A DNA stretch of 64,000 nucleotides from a bacterium. GTDB taxonomy: Bacteria > Gemmatimonadota > Gemmatimonadetes > Gemmatimonadales > Gemmatimonadaceae. How positions within the stretch are numbered: position 1 is the first letter of the stretch; every line of letters starts with the position of its first letter. The notes beneath the pieces were generated by a model, which was not told the DNA's origin, searched no databases, and saw only the letters and a program-made list of their open reading frames with translations. Below are positions 28,098-37,340 of the stretch, piece by piece. The translations under genes were made by a program, and so were the position numbers. The stretch lies in the NCBI GenBank assembly GCA_027484025.1, contig JAIXTI010000032.1:1-64000 (forward strand), read 5' to 3'.

Positions 28098-30002
28098 TCA
28101 GACGAGTGGGGACACCGTCGAAAACTCCTGCGTCACGTTACGTGGCGCTGTCATGGCGGCCGGATTGAGGATCGCATCGAGTTGATCGCGCGTCAGCAGC
28201 CCGCGCTCCAACACGATCTCGAACACCCCGCGTCCACTCGCCAACGCCGTGCGCGCCACGTCTGTTGCCTGTTCATAACCGATAACGGGCACGAGGGCCG
28301 TCACAATCCCGATGGAGTGCTCCACAAAGTGACGCATCCGATCGGCGTTGGCGGTGATCCCCGTTACACAGCGCTCGCGCAACACCAGGCACGCGCTGCG
28401 TAACATGTCGATGCCGCGCAGCAACCGATAGGCTATCACGGGCTCGAACGCGTTGAGCTGCAACTGCCCCGCTTCGGCCGCCATGGTGACGGTGACATCG
28501 CCGCCGATCACTTCGAAGCAAACCTGATTAACTACCTCGGGAATGACCGGGTTGACCTTGCCCGGCATGATCGACGAGCCGGGTTGCATGGCGGGCAGGT
28601 TGATCTCGCCGAAGCCGGCGCGCGGTCCCGACGAGAGCAGCCGCAGATCATTGCAGATCTTGGAGAGCTTGGTGGCCGTCCGCTTCATCACGCCACTGAG
28701 CTGCACGAAGGCGCCGGTATCGCTCGTCGCTTCCACCAGGTCGGGGGCGGTGAGCACGGGCACGCCCGAAATCTCGGTGAGACGCACGGCGACCAGCTCC
28801 GCGTACCCCGGCGGGGCATTGATCCCGGTGCCGATCGCCGTCGCGCCCAAATTGATTTCGCGAATGAGCAGCTGCGCTTCCGCGAGACGGTCGACGTCTT
28901 CGCGCAACGTATTCGCGAACGCCATGAACTCCTGCCCGAGCGTCATCGGCACGGCGTCCTGCATCTGCGTGCGCCCCATCTTGATGAGCGGCGCGAACTC
29001 GATCCCCTTGACTCCGAAGGCATCCGCCAGACGCGCGAGTTCATCGCGGAACGTCGCGAGGCTCTTGTGCAGCGCCACACGCACCGCGGTCGGATAGACG
29101 TCGTTCGTCGACTGACTGAGGTTGACGTGATCGTTGGGATTGATGACGTCGTACGAGCCACGTGCCGCGTTGCACAACTCGAGTGCACGATTGGCGATGA
29201 CTTCGTTGGCATTCATGTTCGTGCTCGTGCCGGCCCCGCCCTGAATCATGTCCACCAGGAAGTGCTCGTGATGACGGCCGGCGCGAATTTCCCGCGCGGC
29301 GCGCACGATGGCATCGGCCTTGTCTTTCTCGAGCAGGCCGAGCTCATGATTCGTCACCGCCGCTGCCTCCTTCACTGCCGCCAGCGACTCGATGAGCACG
29401 GGGAATTCGCGGAGCGGAATCCCCGTAATGGGGAAGTTCTCAAGCGCCCGCAGCGTCTGCACGCCGTACAGCGCCTCGAAGGGGACGTCACGCTCGCCGA
29501 GGAGGTCGTGTTCGGTGCGGGTGCGATTGCCGCCAAAGCCCAACGTGCGGCCACGTCCCACGAGGGTGGCATCGGCGCGTCGCAGGCGGGCCGAAATGGC
29601 GCGCGCCGCCTTGGCCACGAGCGCCGCATACAGCTGCGGGGCTTCGCGGGTGATGTCATCGAGCTGGGCGCGCGTGAGCACGACGCACTGGCCGGGCATG
29701 ATGACCCGTGCCGTGGTGCCATGCTTGCTGTCGTCGAGCAGCAGCCCTTCGCCGACCGCCTCACCGGGACCGAGCGTCACCAAGCGCGTGGAGCGCCCGT
29801 CGGACGACTTTTCAATGGCCACGGCGCCGCTGAGCAGGATTGCAAAACGCTGGCGCGCTTCCCCTTCGGCGAAGATCGTGCTGTCGGCCTCGAGTTCGTG
29901 CAGCGTGACGTGACGGGCGAGTTTCCAGAGGTGCGCGTCGGTGAAGCCTTCGAGGAAGGCGGTGTCGCGCAATTGATCGGCGAGTTGAGCCGGAGTGGTC
30001 AT
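28098..30002 (-). CDS. aspA: aspartate ammonia-lyase with N-terminal cyclic-nucleotide-binding domain
   Basis: The 634-residue protein joins two domains. Residues about 1-135 are a CRP/EF-hand-kinase-like cNMP-binding fold (FLEGFTDAHLWKLARHVTLH, STIFAEGEARQRFAILLSGA, TLGPGEAVGEGLLLDD). Residues about 155-620 are aspartase/fumarase-type: QGGAGTSTNMNANEVIANRA, NDHVNLSQSTNDVYPTAVRV and the signature GSSIMPGKVNP. It converts L-aspartate to fumarate and ammonia. The cNMP domain lacks a DNA-binding helix and probably acts as an allosteric regulator. ATG 30002 is chosen because upstream sequence has no domain similarity. It is divergent from an asparaginase, linking asparagine to aspartate to fumarate. 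Confidence 0.93.
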   Translation of the reverse strand: MTTPAQLADQLRDTAFLEGFTDAHLWKLARHVTLHELEADSTIFAEGEARQRFAILLSGAVAIEKSSDGRSTRLVTLGPGEAVGEGLLLDDSKHGTTARVIMPGQCVVLTRAQLDDITREAPQLYAALVAKAARAISARLRRADATLVGRGRTLGFGGNRTRTEHDLLGERDVPFEALYGVQTLRALENFPITGIPLREFPVLIESLAAVKEAAAVTNHELGLLEKDKADAIVRAAREIRAGRHHEHFLVDMIQGGAGTSTNMNANEVIANRALELCNAARGSYDVINPNDHVNLSQSTNDVYPTAVRVALHKSLATFRDELARLADAFGVKGIEFAPLIKMGRTQMQDAVPMTLGQEFMAFANTLREDVDRLAEAQLLIREINLGATAIGTGINAPPGYAELVAVRLTEISGVPVLTAPDLVEATSDTGAFVQLSGVMKRTATKLSKICNDLRLLSSGPRAGFGEINLPAMQPGSSIMPGKVNPVIPEVVNQVCFEVIGGDVTVTMAAEAGQLQLNAFEPVIAYRLLRGIDMLRSACLVLRERCVTGITANADRMRHFVEHSIGIVTALVPVIGYEQATDVARTALASGRGVFEIVLERGLLTRDQLDAILNPAAMTAPRNVTQEFSTVSPLV

Positions 30003-30159
30003 CAGCAGGGAAGTGGTGGGGCGGGGTACGGCGGGCGGGCCATGCAACGAGCAACGGCAACCGCTGCAAGATGGCGTAGGGCGACGTGCTTGGCGCCTCG
30101 TCCGAAGAGCCATGTCTGTATATGGACGGTCATCTCGGCCTCTCGCCACAGCGGTCATT

Positions 30160-30175
30160 TTCGAGTAACCTCGAA
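30160..30175. promoter_or_regulatory. TTCGAG-N4-CTCGAA palindrome in the aspA/asparaginase divergent region
   Basis: A perfect 6+4+6 inverted repeat lies 46 bases upstream of the asparaginase start and 157 bases upstream of aspA. It could be an operator serving both genes. No regulator is identified. Confidence 0.3.
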
Positions 30176-30221
30176 GCTGTCATATCCCATGAAGGGCCTT
30201 CACTGTTCCGGAGTCCGCCGT

Positions 30222-31259
30222 ATGTCCTTGTCCCGCCGCGAGTTTCTCGAGCGATCGGCCGCCATTTCCGCTGCGGGATTCATGCCGCGCCTCCCCGACG
30301 CGTGGCCGGTGGCCGCCGAACCGGTTCCGGCGGGATTTCGGGGACGGCCGTGCGTGGTGTCGTCGTCGAACGGCATCCGCGGGGTGAAGGTGGCGTACGA
30401 CAAGATCGTCGCCGGTGAGGACCCCCTCGACGCCGCGATCGCCGGCGTGAACATCCAGGAGCTCGACCCCAACGATCAGTCCGTCGGGCTCGGCGGGCTC
30501 CCCAACGAGGAAGGGGTGGTCCAGCTCGACGCCTCCTGCATGCACGGCCCGACGCGTCGGGCGGGGGCGGTGGGGTGCATCGAGGGGATCGCGACCCCGT
30601 CGCTCGTGGCCAAGGCGGTCATGGACTACACCGACCACGTGATGCTGGTGGGCGAAGGGGCGACGCGATTTGCGAAGGCCATGGGCTTCAAGGAGCAGAA
30701 CCTCCTCACCGAGAAGTCGCGCCAGGACTGGATGCGCTGGAAGTCGCGCCTCAATGCCAACGACGCGTGGCTCGATCACAACGACGACATCAAGATCAAG
30801 TTCACGACGGGCACGATCAACATGAACGCGGTCACGGCCAGCGGCGATCTGGGGTCGGTGACGACCACGAGCGGCATGGCGTGGAAGGTGCCCGGGCGCA
30901 TCGGCGACTCGCCCATCGTGGGGGCGGGGCAGTACTGCGACAACACCGTGGGCGCGGCGGGGAGCACGGGGCGGGGCGAGGCGAACATCAAGACCTGCGC
31001 CTCTTTCCTCATCGTGGAGTTCATGCGGCAGGGGATGGCGCCGCAGGCGGCCTGTCTGAAGGCCCTCGAACGAGTGGTGGCCATGACCGAAGCCCGGCTC
31101 ATGGGGCCCGGCGGCCGCCCGAAGTTCGATCTCGAGTTCTACGCACTCGCCAAGAACGGCGACTTTGGCGGCGCGACGCTGTACTCGGGCGGAAAGTTCG
31201 CCGTGTGCGACGAGCGGGGAGCTCGGCTCGAGCCGGCGGCTTTCTTGTATCAGCGCTGA
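30222..31259 (+). CDS. Tat-exported N4-(beta-N-acetylglucosaminyl)-L-asparaginase / isoaspartyl peptidase family protein
   Basis: A 345-residue Ntn-hydrolase. It opens with a twin-arginine signal, SRREFLERSAAISAAGF. Autocleavage before Thr in TTGTINMNAVTASGD would give the alpha and beta chains; downstream the family motif reads GSVTTTSGMAWKVPGRIGDS, then PIVGAGQYCDN. It hydrolyses glycosylasparagine, L-asparagine or isoaspartyl substrates in the periplasm. ATG 30222 has GGAG eight bases upstream; ATG 30189 is an alternative. It is divergent from aspA, so released aspartate may be deaminated by its neighbour (inference). Confidence 0.92.
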   Translation: MSLSRREFLERSAAISAAGFMPRLPDAWPVAAEPVPAGFRGRPCVVSSSNGIRGVKVAYDKIVAGEDPLDAAIAGVNIQELDPNDQSVGLGGLPNEEGVVQLDASCMHGPTRRAGAVGCIEGIATPSLVAKAVMDYTDHVMLVGEGATRFAKAMGFKEQNLLTEKSRQDWMRWKSRLNANDAWLDHNDDIKIKFTTGTINMNAVTASGDLGSVTTTSGMAWKVPGRIGDSPIVGAGQYCDNTVGAAGSTGRGEANIKTCASFLIVEFMRQGMAPQAACLKALERVVAMTEARLMGPGGRPKFDLEFYALAKNGDFGGATLYSGGKFAVCDERGARLEPAAFLYQR

Positions 31260-31312
31260 CGGTTGATGCGGGTGTTGGTGCGGGTGTTGATGCGGAGATC
31301 GGTGTGAGCGTC

Positions 31313-31540
31313 GGCCGGCCGTGTCCCCGGCCTGGGCGCCACTTCGGGGGTGGCCGTGCGCCTTGGCTCGCGTGGCTCGCCGGCGCCGGCGCCACCCCCT
31401 CAGACGCGCCCAGTCCGGGGACACGGCCGGCCTCCTGACCACAGCCCGCGACAGGGCAGGGCCGATGGGAGACGTGAACGGCCGGCACGACGTGTACTCG
31501 CGACGCGAGCCTAGGCGCACGGCCGCCCCCGAAGTGGCGC
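31313..31540. repeat. two overlapping long inverted repeats
   Basis: IR1: 31313-31339 pairs with 31406-31432, 26 of 27 bases. IR2: 31336-31362 pairs with 31514-31540, 26 of 27 bases. The right side of the first left arm is also the start of the second left arm, so only one of the two stems can form fully at a time. The 378-base gap 31260-31637 contains no gene that I can support. It also starts with a GGTGTTG-rich tract (31261-31295). Confidence 0.75.
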
Positions 31541-31592
31541 GCTGCCCCGGGTCCCCCGACGCGCCCGCGCCGCCGAGCCGCGATGCCAGCCA

Positions 31593-31620
31593 GTCGCAGC
31601 GTACAGGTCGCAGCGTACAG
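31593..31620. repeat. 14-base tandem duplication before leuS
   Basis: GTCGCAGCGTACAG occurs twice head to tail, ending 17 bases before the leuS ATG. It may be a slippage duplication or part of the leuS control region. Confidence 0.7.
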
Positions 31621-31637
31621 ATCGATTAAATTGCGGG

Positions 31638-34070
31638 ATGTCCGAAACCGACGTCCCGACTCCTTACGTTCCCGCCTCCGTCGAGCCCAAGTGGCAGTCG
31701 CGCTGGGCCGAACGTGGCACCAATACCGCGAAGCTCGACGCGCCTACCAAGCCGTTCTACGCGCTCATGATGTTCCCCTATCCGAGCGCCGAAGGGCTGC
31801 ACGTGGGGAACCTCTTTGCCTTCACCGGCAGCGATATCTCCGCGCGCTTCCACCGGCTGCTTGGACACGATGTGTTCCAGCCGCTCGGTTTTGACGCCTT
31901 CGGCATCCACTCCGAGAACTACGCGCTCAAGGTCGGCGCGCATCCCATGGAACTCACGCCCAAGAACGTCGCGAACTTCACGCGACAGCTGGGACGGGCG
32001 GGCTTCATGGTCGACTGGAATCAGAAGGTCGACACCTCGCGCGCCGACTACTACAAGTGGACGCAGTGGGTCTTTCTGCAGCTCCACAAGCAGGGGCTCG
32101 CGTACAAGAAAGCGGCGGCGGTGAACTGGTGCCCCACCGACAAGACGGTGCTCGCCAACGAACAGGTCGAGAACGGACTCTGCGAGCGGTGCGGAACGGC
32201 GGTCGAACAACGCTTCCTCGAGCAGTGGTTCTTCCGCATCTCCGATTACGCGCCGCGACTGCTCGCCAATCTCGACTGGCTCGATTGGTCGCCCGTCACG
32301 CGGCAGGCGCAGCGCAACTGGATCGGCAAGTCGGAAGGGGCGGAACTCACCTTCGATATTGCCGCGCACGATGCAAGCGTCACCGTGTTCACGACGCGCG
32401 CCGACACCATTTACGGCGCCACGTATCTCGTGCTCGCCCCCGAGCATCCGCTCGTAGGCGCGCTCACCACCGATGCGCAGCGCGACGCGGTCACGCAATA
32501 CGTCGACGCGACCAAGAAGCAGGATCTCATTTCGCGGAAGAGCAGCAAGGAGAAGACTGGCGTCTTCACCGGCTCGTACGCCGTGAATCCGGCCACCGGT
32601 GCGCAGATCCCCGTGTGGATCGCCGACTACGTGCTCATGGAGTACGGCACCGGTGCCATCATGGCTGTGCCGGGACACGACGAGCGCGACTTCGAGTTTG
32701 CGCAGGTCTTCAACCTGCCCATCGTGCGCGTGGTGGCTGGTCCCGATGACCACGCCGACACGCCGCTCGGCGATGCCGCATTCACCGACGACGATCATGG
32801 TCGGTTGGTGAACTCGGGCCAGTTCGACGGTCTCGCGGTGCAGGAGGCCAAGCGCACCGTCACCACGTGGCTCGAAGGCAAACAGCACGCGAAGGCGGTC
32901 ACGAACTACCGTCTGCACGACTGGTGCATTTCGCGGCAGCGCTACTGGGGGCCGCCCATTCCCATCATCTACTGCGACGACTGTGGCGCCGTGCCGGTGC
33001 CCGAATCGCAGCTGCCGGTGGAGCTCCCGTTCATCTCCGACTTCAAGCCCGACGACAGCGGGATCTCGCCGCTGGCGCGTCATGAAGAGTGGTATCGCGT
33101 GCCGTGCCCCACGTGCAGCAAGCCGGCGCGCCGCGAAACCGATGTGAGCGACACGTTCCTCGACAGCGCGTGGTATTTCCTGCGCTATCCGAGTGCGAAC
33201 CACGCCGACGTGCCCTTCGATGCAGCACGTACGAAGACGTGGTTGCCGGTGAATTCGTACATCGGCGGCAACGAACATGCGGTGTTGCACCTGCTGTACT
33301 CGCGCTTCATCACCATGGTGCTGAAGGACGGCGGCTTCATCGACTTCGAAGAGCCGTTCACGCGCTTCCGCGCGCACGGCATGATCATCCGCGAAGGCGC
33401 GAAGATGTCGAAGTCGAAGGGCAACGTCATCAACCCCGATGTGTACATGGAAGAGTGGGGCGCCGACGCGTTCCGCATGTATCTCATGTTCCTCGGTCCG
33501 TACGAAGAGGGCGGCGACTTCCGCGATCAGGGCATCAGCGGCGTGCGTCGCTTCCTCGACCGGTTGTGGTCGTCGGTGCGCGATGCGAGCACCGAGGGTG
33601 CGCCCGACGCCGAGGTGCTGCGCAAAATGCATCGCACCATCAAGAAGGTCGGTGAAGACACCGCCAACCTGGCCTACAACACGGCCATCGCGGCGATGAT
33701 GGAGTACATGAACGCGGTGCGTCGCGGTGAGCGCGCACCGCATCGTGACGAGCTGTTGCCGTTGGTACAGCTGGTGGCGCCCTTTGCGCCGCACCTGGCC
33801 GAAGAGTGCTGGGAGCAGCTCGGGCACAGCGGCAGTGTGTTCGACGCCGGGTGGCCGGTGTTCGATGCCGCGATGCTGGTGGACAACACCGTCGATCTGG
33901 TGGTACAGGTGAACGGGAAGGTGCGCAGCAAGCTGCACGTACCCGTCGACATCACGCAGGACGCGGCGCTGGCCCTCGCGATGCAGGAAGAGGGCGTAGC
34001 GAAGTTCGTGACGGGCGAGCCGAAGAAGGTGATCTTCGTGCCGAAACGGTTGCTGAACATCGTGGTGTGA
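31638..34070 (+). CDS. leuS: leucine--tRNA ligase
   Basis: Class I aminoacyl-tRNA synthetase that charges tRNA-Leu. The 810-residue product has the HIGH-equivalent HVGN at 55-58 (PSAEGLHVGN) and KMSKS at 589-593 (GAKMSKSKGNVINPD). The CP1 editing domain is present (VFTTRADTIYGATYLVLAPE and YGTGAIMAVPGHDERD), as are LeuS-specific ISRQRYWGPPIP and a C-terminal VNGKVRSKLHVP. Length is within the bacterial LeuS range. It is single and unlinked to amino-acid genes; a hybrid kinase gene follows after 28 bases. Confidence 0.98.
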   Translation: MSETDVPTPYVPASVEPKWQSRWAERGTNTAKLDAPTKPFYALMMFPYPSAEGLHVGNLFAFTGSDISARFHRLLGHDVFQPLGFDAFGIHSENYALKVGAHPMELTPKNVANFTRQLGRAGFMVDWNQKVDTSRADYYKWTQWVFLQLHKQGLAYKKAAAVNWCPTDKTVLANEQVENGLCERCGTAVEQRFLEQWFFRISDYAPRLLANLDWLDWSPVTRQAQRNWIGKSEGAELTFDIAAHDASVTVFTTRADTIYGATYLVLAPEHPLVGALTTDAQRDAVTQYVDATKKQDLISRKSSKEKTGVFTGSYAVNPATGAQIPVWIADYVLMEYGTGAIMAVPGHDERDFEFAQVFNLPIVRVVAGPDDHADTPLGDAAFTDDDHGRLVNSGQFDGLAVQEAKRTVTTWLEGKQHAKAVTNYRLHDWCISRQRYWGPPIPIIYCDDCGAVPVPESQLPVELPFISDFKPDDSGISPLARHEEWYRVPCPTCSKPARRETDVSDTFLDSAWYFLRYPSANHADVPFDAARTKTWLPVNSYIGGNEHAVLHLLYSRFITMVLKDGGFIDFEEPFTRFRAHGMIIREGAKMSKSKGNVINPDVYMEEWGADAFRMYLMFLGPYEEGGDFRDQGISGVRRFLDRLWSSVRDASTEGAPDAEVLRKMHRTIKKVGEDTANLAYNTAIAAMMEYMNAVRRGERAPHRDELLPLVQLVAPFAPHLAEECWEQLGHSGSVFDAGWPVFDAAMLVDNTVDLVVQVNGKVRSKLHVPVDITQDAALALAMQEEGVAKFVTGEPKKVIFVPKRLLNIVV

Positions 34071-34098
34071 TTCATCCCGCTGCAGGAGCCGGCGTTCG

Positions 34099-36012
34099 AT
34101 GAACATCATGTTCATCGTGGCGGTAGTCAGCCTCACCTTGCAGGTGGGGATGACCGCTGCGCTCCTGATTCTGGGGCAGGCCCCGCGCTGGCGCCGAGTG
34201 CGCTGGTTCGGGGCCGTCGCGTGTACGGCCGCGTGCTACAGCGCCGTCGACACCGTCGCGGCGCTCCGGGCGCCGGGCACTCCGGACGTCAGTTGGAGTC
34301 TGCGACTCAACTTGTTCATCGCGACGCTGCACGGTGCGTCGTGGATGCTCTTCACCTTCGCGGGCCGCGAGGGTGGGTGGAGCTCGGTGCCCGTGTGGGT
34401 GCGACGGGTCATAATCGTCGCCGTGCTCGTAGCGGGCGCCGGCAGTCTGAGTGGGCTGGTGGCCGCTCCGCAACGTGAGATGCTCGAGGTCCCATCGCTG
34501 GGGATCTCCTACGAACGGCCCGTGCTCAGCCCCTTGGGCAACGCGCTCGGGGTGGTGCCGTTCCTGTTGTTGCTGATCAGCATGATCGGCGTCTGGCAGG
34601 ACCGCCGTCGTGGGGTGCAAGGCACCACGCCCGTCCTCATCGGGTTCGTGCTTTTTCTCGCCGCTGCGGTCGAGGAACTGCTGGTCGCCTCCGGCGTCGT
34701 GCAGTTCATCTTTTTGGGTGATCTCGGCTATGTGTGCGTGGTCGTGCCGGTCACGTTGCAGATTTTCAGTCGGTTCCGCGACGATGCCAACCAGCTCGAC
34801 CAGATCACGGATCAGCTGGCCGAAGAAGTGCAGCGACGTACCGACGAACGTGACCGCGCGCGCGAGCAGGTGGTGGAAGAGCAACGCTTGGCCGCGTTGG
34901 GGCGACTTGCCGCCGGTGTCGGACATGAAATCAATAACCCGCTGCAGTATCTGCGCTTCTCACTCGAAGAGCTGCGGGAGCTGGCGCAGCGCGCCAAGGA
35001 TGCCGACGCGCTCGACATGATCGACCGCTCGTTCGAAGGCGTCGAGCGCATCCGGCAAGTGGTTGAAGATTTGCGCACGTACGTACGCCCGCGTGCCGTG
35101 GAGATGGTCCCGGTGGATCTGCGGGAGGTCGTGGGGGCTGCGCTTCGCGTGAGCCGCCCGCAGGCGCGCCAAGGCCTCACCGTGATCACCGAACTCAACG
35201 ACGTTCCCATGGTGCTCGGCCACGAAGGCCGACTGGTGCAAGTGGTGCTCAACCCGCTGGTGAACGCCATGCAGAGCATGCCGCACGCCGCGAACGAACC
35301 ATCGGCGCCGTTGACCGTGCGCACGCGTACGACGCCGCGGGGATGGGCACAGGTGGAGATCATCGATGGGGGACCCGGCTTTCCCCCCGACGTGATTTCG
35401 CGGCTCGGCGAACCGTACGTCACCACGCGCTCGGAGCAGGGTGGGACGGGGCTCGGCTTGTTCGTCTCGCGCGGTATCGTCGAGGCACACGGCGGCACGA
35501 TGTACTTCGAGAACAATGCCGGTGGCGGGGCCACGGTGCGCATCGAGTTGCCCAATGCTGATGCCGCCAGTGTCGCCTTCAGCACACCACCAGCGGGTCA
35601 CCTCGTGGCGCCAGTGCCCACGGATGGAGCACTCCGTGTGCTACTCGTCGAAGACGATGTCGATGCCATGCGTGCGCTGCTGCGTGGGCTGCAAGCCGAA
35701 CAGATCGTCGCCACCGGCTTCACCAAAGGGCAGGAGGCAATCGCGTGGCTCGAACACAACGCGGTCGACGTGGTCGTGACCGATCTCATGATGCCCGGCA
35801 TGTCCGGATGGGAGTTCGCCGCCGAGTTGGCGCAGCGTCATCCGCAGCTGCGGCAAACGCTGGTCGTGCTCACGGGTGGCGCGTCGACGCCTGAGGCCGA
35901 GGCCTTTGCGGCGTCGGGGACGGTGCTGGTGCTCGACAAGCCGGTCGGGCGGAAGCAGCTCAGCGCTGCCCTGCGGCTGCGCGCGTTGCCGAACACGTCG
36001 TCCACCACCTGA
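34099..36012 (+). CDS. membrane hybrid histidine kinase with C-terminal receiver
   Basis: A 637-residue sensor. The N-terminal part (residues about 1-225) has about seven hydrophobic helices without a large external loop, suggesting it senses a membrane or small-molecule signal. A coiled coil (QLAEEVQRRTDERDRAREQV) leads to the DHp His in AAGVGHEINNPLQYL. The ATPase domain has VVLNPLVNAMQSM (N box), IIDGGPGF and GGTGLGLF (G boxes). A receiver follows (about 515-630) with phosphoacceptor Asp in VVTDLMMPGMSG and Lys in VLDKPVG. No output-domain regulator is adjacent, so phosphate probably passes to a partner elsewhere. ATG 34099 follows AGGAG. Confidence 0.92.
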   Translation: MNIMFIVAVVSLTLQVGMTAALLILGQAPRWRRVRWFGAVACTAACYSAVDTVAALRAPGTPDVSWSLRLNLFIATLHGASWMLFTFAGREGGWSSVPVWVRRVIIVAVLVAGAGSLSGLVAAPQREMLEVPSLGISYERPVLSPLGNALGVVPFLLLLISMIGVWQDRRRGVQGTTPVLIGFVLFLAAAVEELLVASGVVQFIFLGDLGYVCVVVPVTLQIFSRFRDDANQLDQITDQLAEEVQRRTDERDRAREQVVEEQRLAALGRLAAGVGHEINNPLQYLRFSLEELRELAQRAKDADALDMIDRSFEGVERIRQVVEDLRTYVRPRAVEMVPVDLREVVGAALRVSRPQARQGLTVITELNDVPMVLGHEGRLVQVVLNPLVNAMQSMPHAANEPSAPLTVRTRTTPRGWAQVEIIDGGPGFPPDVISRLGEPYVTTRSEQGGTGLGLFVSRGIVEAHGGTMYFENNAGGGATVRIELPNADAASVAFSTPPAGHLVAPVPTDGALRVLLVEDDVDAMRALLRGLQAEQIVATGFTKGQEAIAWLEHNAVDVVVTDLMMPGMSGWEFAAELAQRHPQLRQTLVVLTGGASTPEAEAFAASGTVLVLDKPVGRKQLSAALRLRALPNTSSTT

Positions 36013-36087
36013 GGGGGCGCGCGGAGGGCAGGAAACCCTGTGTCGGATTCGCCGTGTCGTATGGCCGAACACTTCACGAGGTTTCCC

Positions 36088-36975
36088 ATGATTCTGTTTG
36101 TTCCGCGCTCGCGCCGTTTGCTGAGTACCGTCCTGATGACCGGTGCCGCTCTCACACTCGGCGGCGTGGCGTCTCCCTGCCGCGCTCAGCTCCCCGAAGA
36201 GCGTGACGTCCGGGTTTTTCGCGCACCTGGTGCGTTGATGACTCGTCGTCTCGCAACCGCTAACCGCGCCGTGCTCGGCGTCATGCTTGGCGAAGGATCG
36301 CGCGCCGATACCGCCGGCGTAAAGCTCGAGTCCATCGACGAGAACGGTCCGGCGGCCAAGGCCGGGCTCAAGGCCGGTGATGTCATCACGAGCATCAACG
36401 GCGTGAGTCTCAAGGTGGCCAAGGAAGACGCCGAAGATCTCGCGTTGGCCGGCCTCGCGCAGCGTCGCCTGCAGCGGGTCATGGGCAAGGTGAACCCGGG
36501 TGACGACGTCTCGCTGCAAGTCACGAGCGGCGGCCGCTCGCGCGCGGTGATGGTCAAGGCTGTCTCACCGCAATCACTCGAAGCCAGTGAGCCGCGTGTC
36601 ATCGAGCGCGTTATCATGCGTGGGCCCGATGGCACCGTGACAGAGCGCCGCGTTGGTGCTCCGCGCGCGATGGTCGGCGTGACGGTAGGGGCGGCCGGCA
36701 ATCTGCGCGATACGTTGGGGCTCTTCGTCAGCAGCGTGGTGAGCGGTGGCCCCGCCGAGAAGGCCGGCGTGATTGAGGGAGAGCGGATCGCGACGGTGAA
36801 TGGCATCGATGTGCGCGTACCGCGCGAGGACGCAGACGACCAGCAGGTGGTGTCGGCGCGTGTCGATCGGTTCGTACGCGAGGTGCAGAAGGCCGAGCCG
36901 GGCAAGACGATCACGCTCCGGGTGTACGGGAACGGACGGTATCGCGATGTCACGGTGACGGCGGCTGTTCGATGA
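36088..36975 (+). CDS. exported protein with two PDZ domains
   Basis: A 295-residue periplasmic protein. The signal peptide ends near SPCRAQ. Two PDZ domains are visible: AVLGVMLGEGSRADTAGVKL with GPAAKAGLKAGDVITSINGV (about residues 62-155), and AMVGVTVGAAGN with GPAEKAGVIEGERIATVNGI (about 205-290). No trypsin-like or other protease domain is attached, so it is probably an adaptor or substrate-binding partner in the envelope. ATG 36088 is chosen for the GAGG site and the signal peptide; ATGs at 36040 and 36061 are in frame. A palindromic repeat follows the stop. Confidence 0.85.
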   Translation: MILFVPRSRRLLSTVLMTGAALTLGGVASPCRAQLPEERDVRVFRAPGALMTRRLATANRAVLGVMLGEGSRADTAGVKLESIDENGPAAKAGLKAGDVITSINGVSLKVAKEDAEDLALAGLAQRRLQRVMGKVNPGDDVSLQVTSGGRSRAVMVKAVSPQSLEASEPRVIERVIMRGPDGTVTERRVGAPRAMVGVTVGAAGNLRDTLGLFVSSVVSGGPAEKAGVIEGERIATVNGIDVRVPREDADDQQVVSARVDRFVREVQKAEPGKTITLRVYGNGRYRDVTVTAAVR

Positions 36976-37207
36976 GATCTGAGTTCTCAGAGCTCAGAAC
37001 CCGAGCTCAGAGCTCAGAACTGAGTTCTGGATGGGCGTGAGAATTCAGGAACGCAGGGGCGAGAGGCCAGGACCCGCGGTTGGGGAAACCGCCACCGCGG
37101 GTCCTGGCGTCTCGCTGCTGCGTTCCTCGACTCTCACGCCTATCCAGGGCTGAGTTCTGAGATCTGGCCTCGGCAAGCTCAGCTCTCAGAGCTCCCATCT
37201 GACGTCT
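36976..37207. repeat. nested palindromic repeat, copy 3 of 3
   Basis: Outer arms GGATGGGCGTGAGAATTCAG (from 37028) and CTCGACTCTCACGCCTATCC (to 37146) enclose the inner hairpin GGACCCGCGGT...ACCGCGGGTCC. Flanks repeat TCTGAG/CTCAGA words. It is most like the copy at 15730. It lies between the PDZ gene and the RND pump. Confidence 0.8.
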
Positions 37208-37340
37208 GATGGGGCCGGGATGTACGGTTGGTCCCTGTGGGACAACGCTGGGCGGCAGGCTGGCGTAGACTTCTTAGTCCATATCACGGAAATCCCGCGT
37301 TCGGGAGGTCCGCGCCTACAGCCCTGCGTTCGCCCCGCGA

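Noticed and set aside
31260..31637. Small coding genes in the leuS upstream gap
   Set aside because: Frames are driven by the inverted repeats, lack ribosome sites and give low-complexity products.
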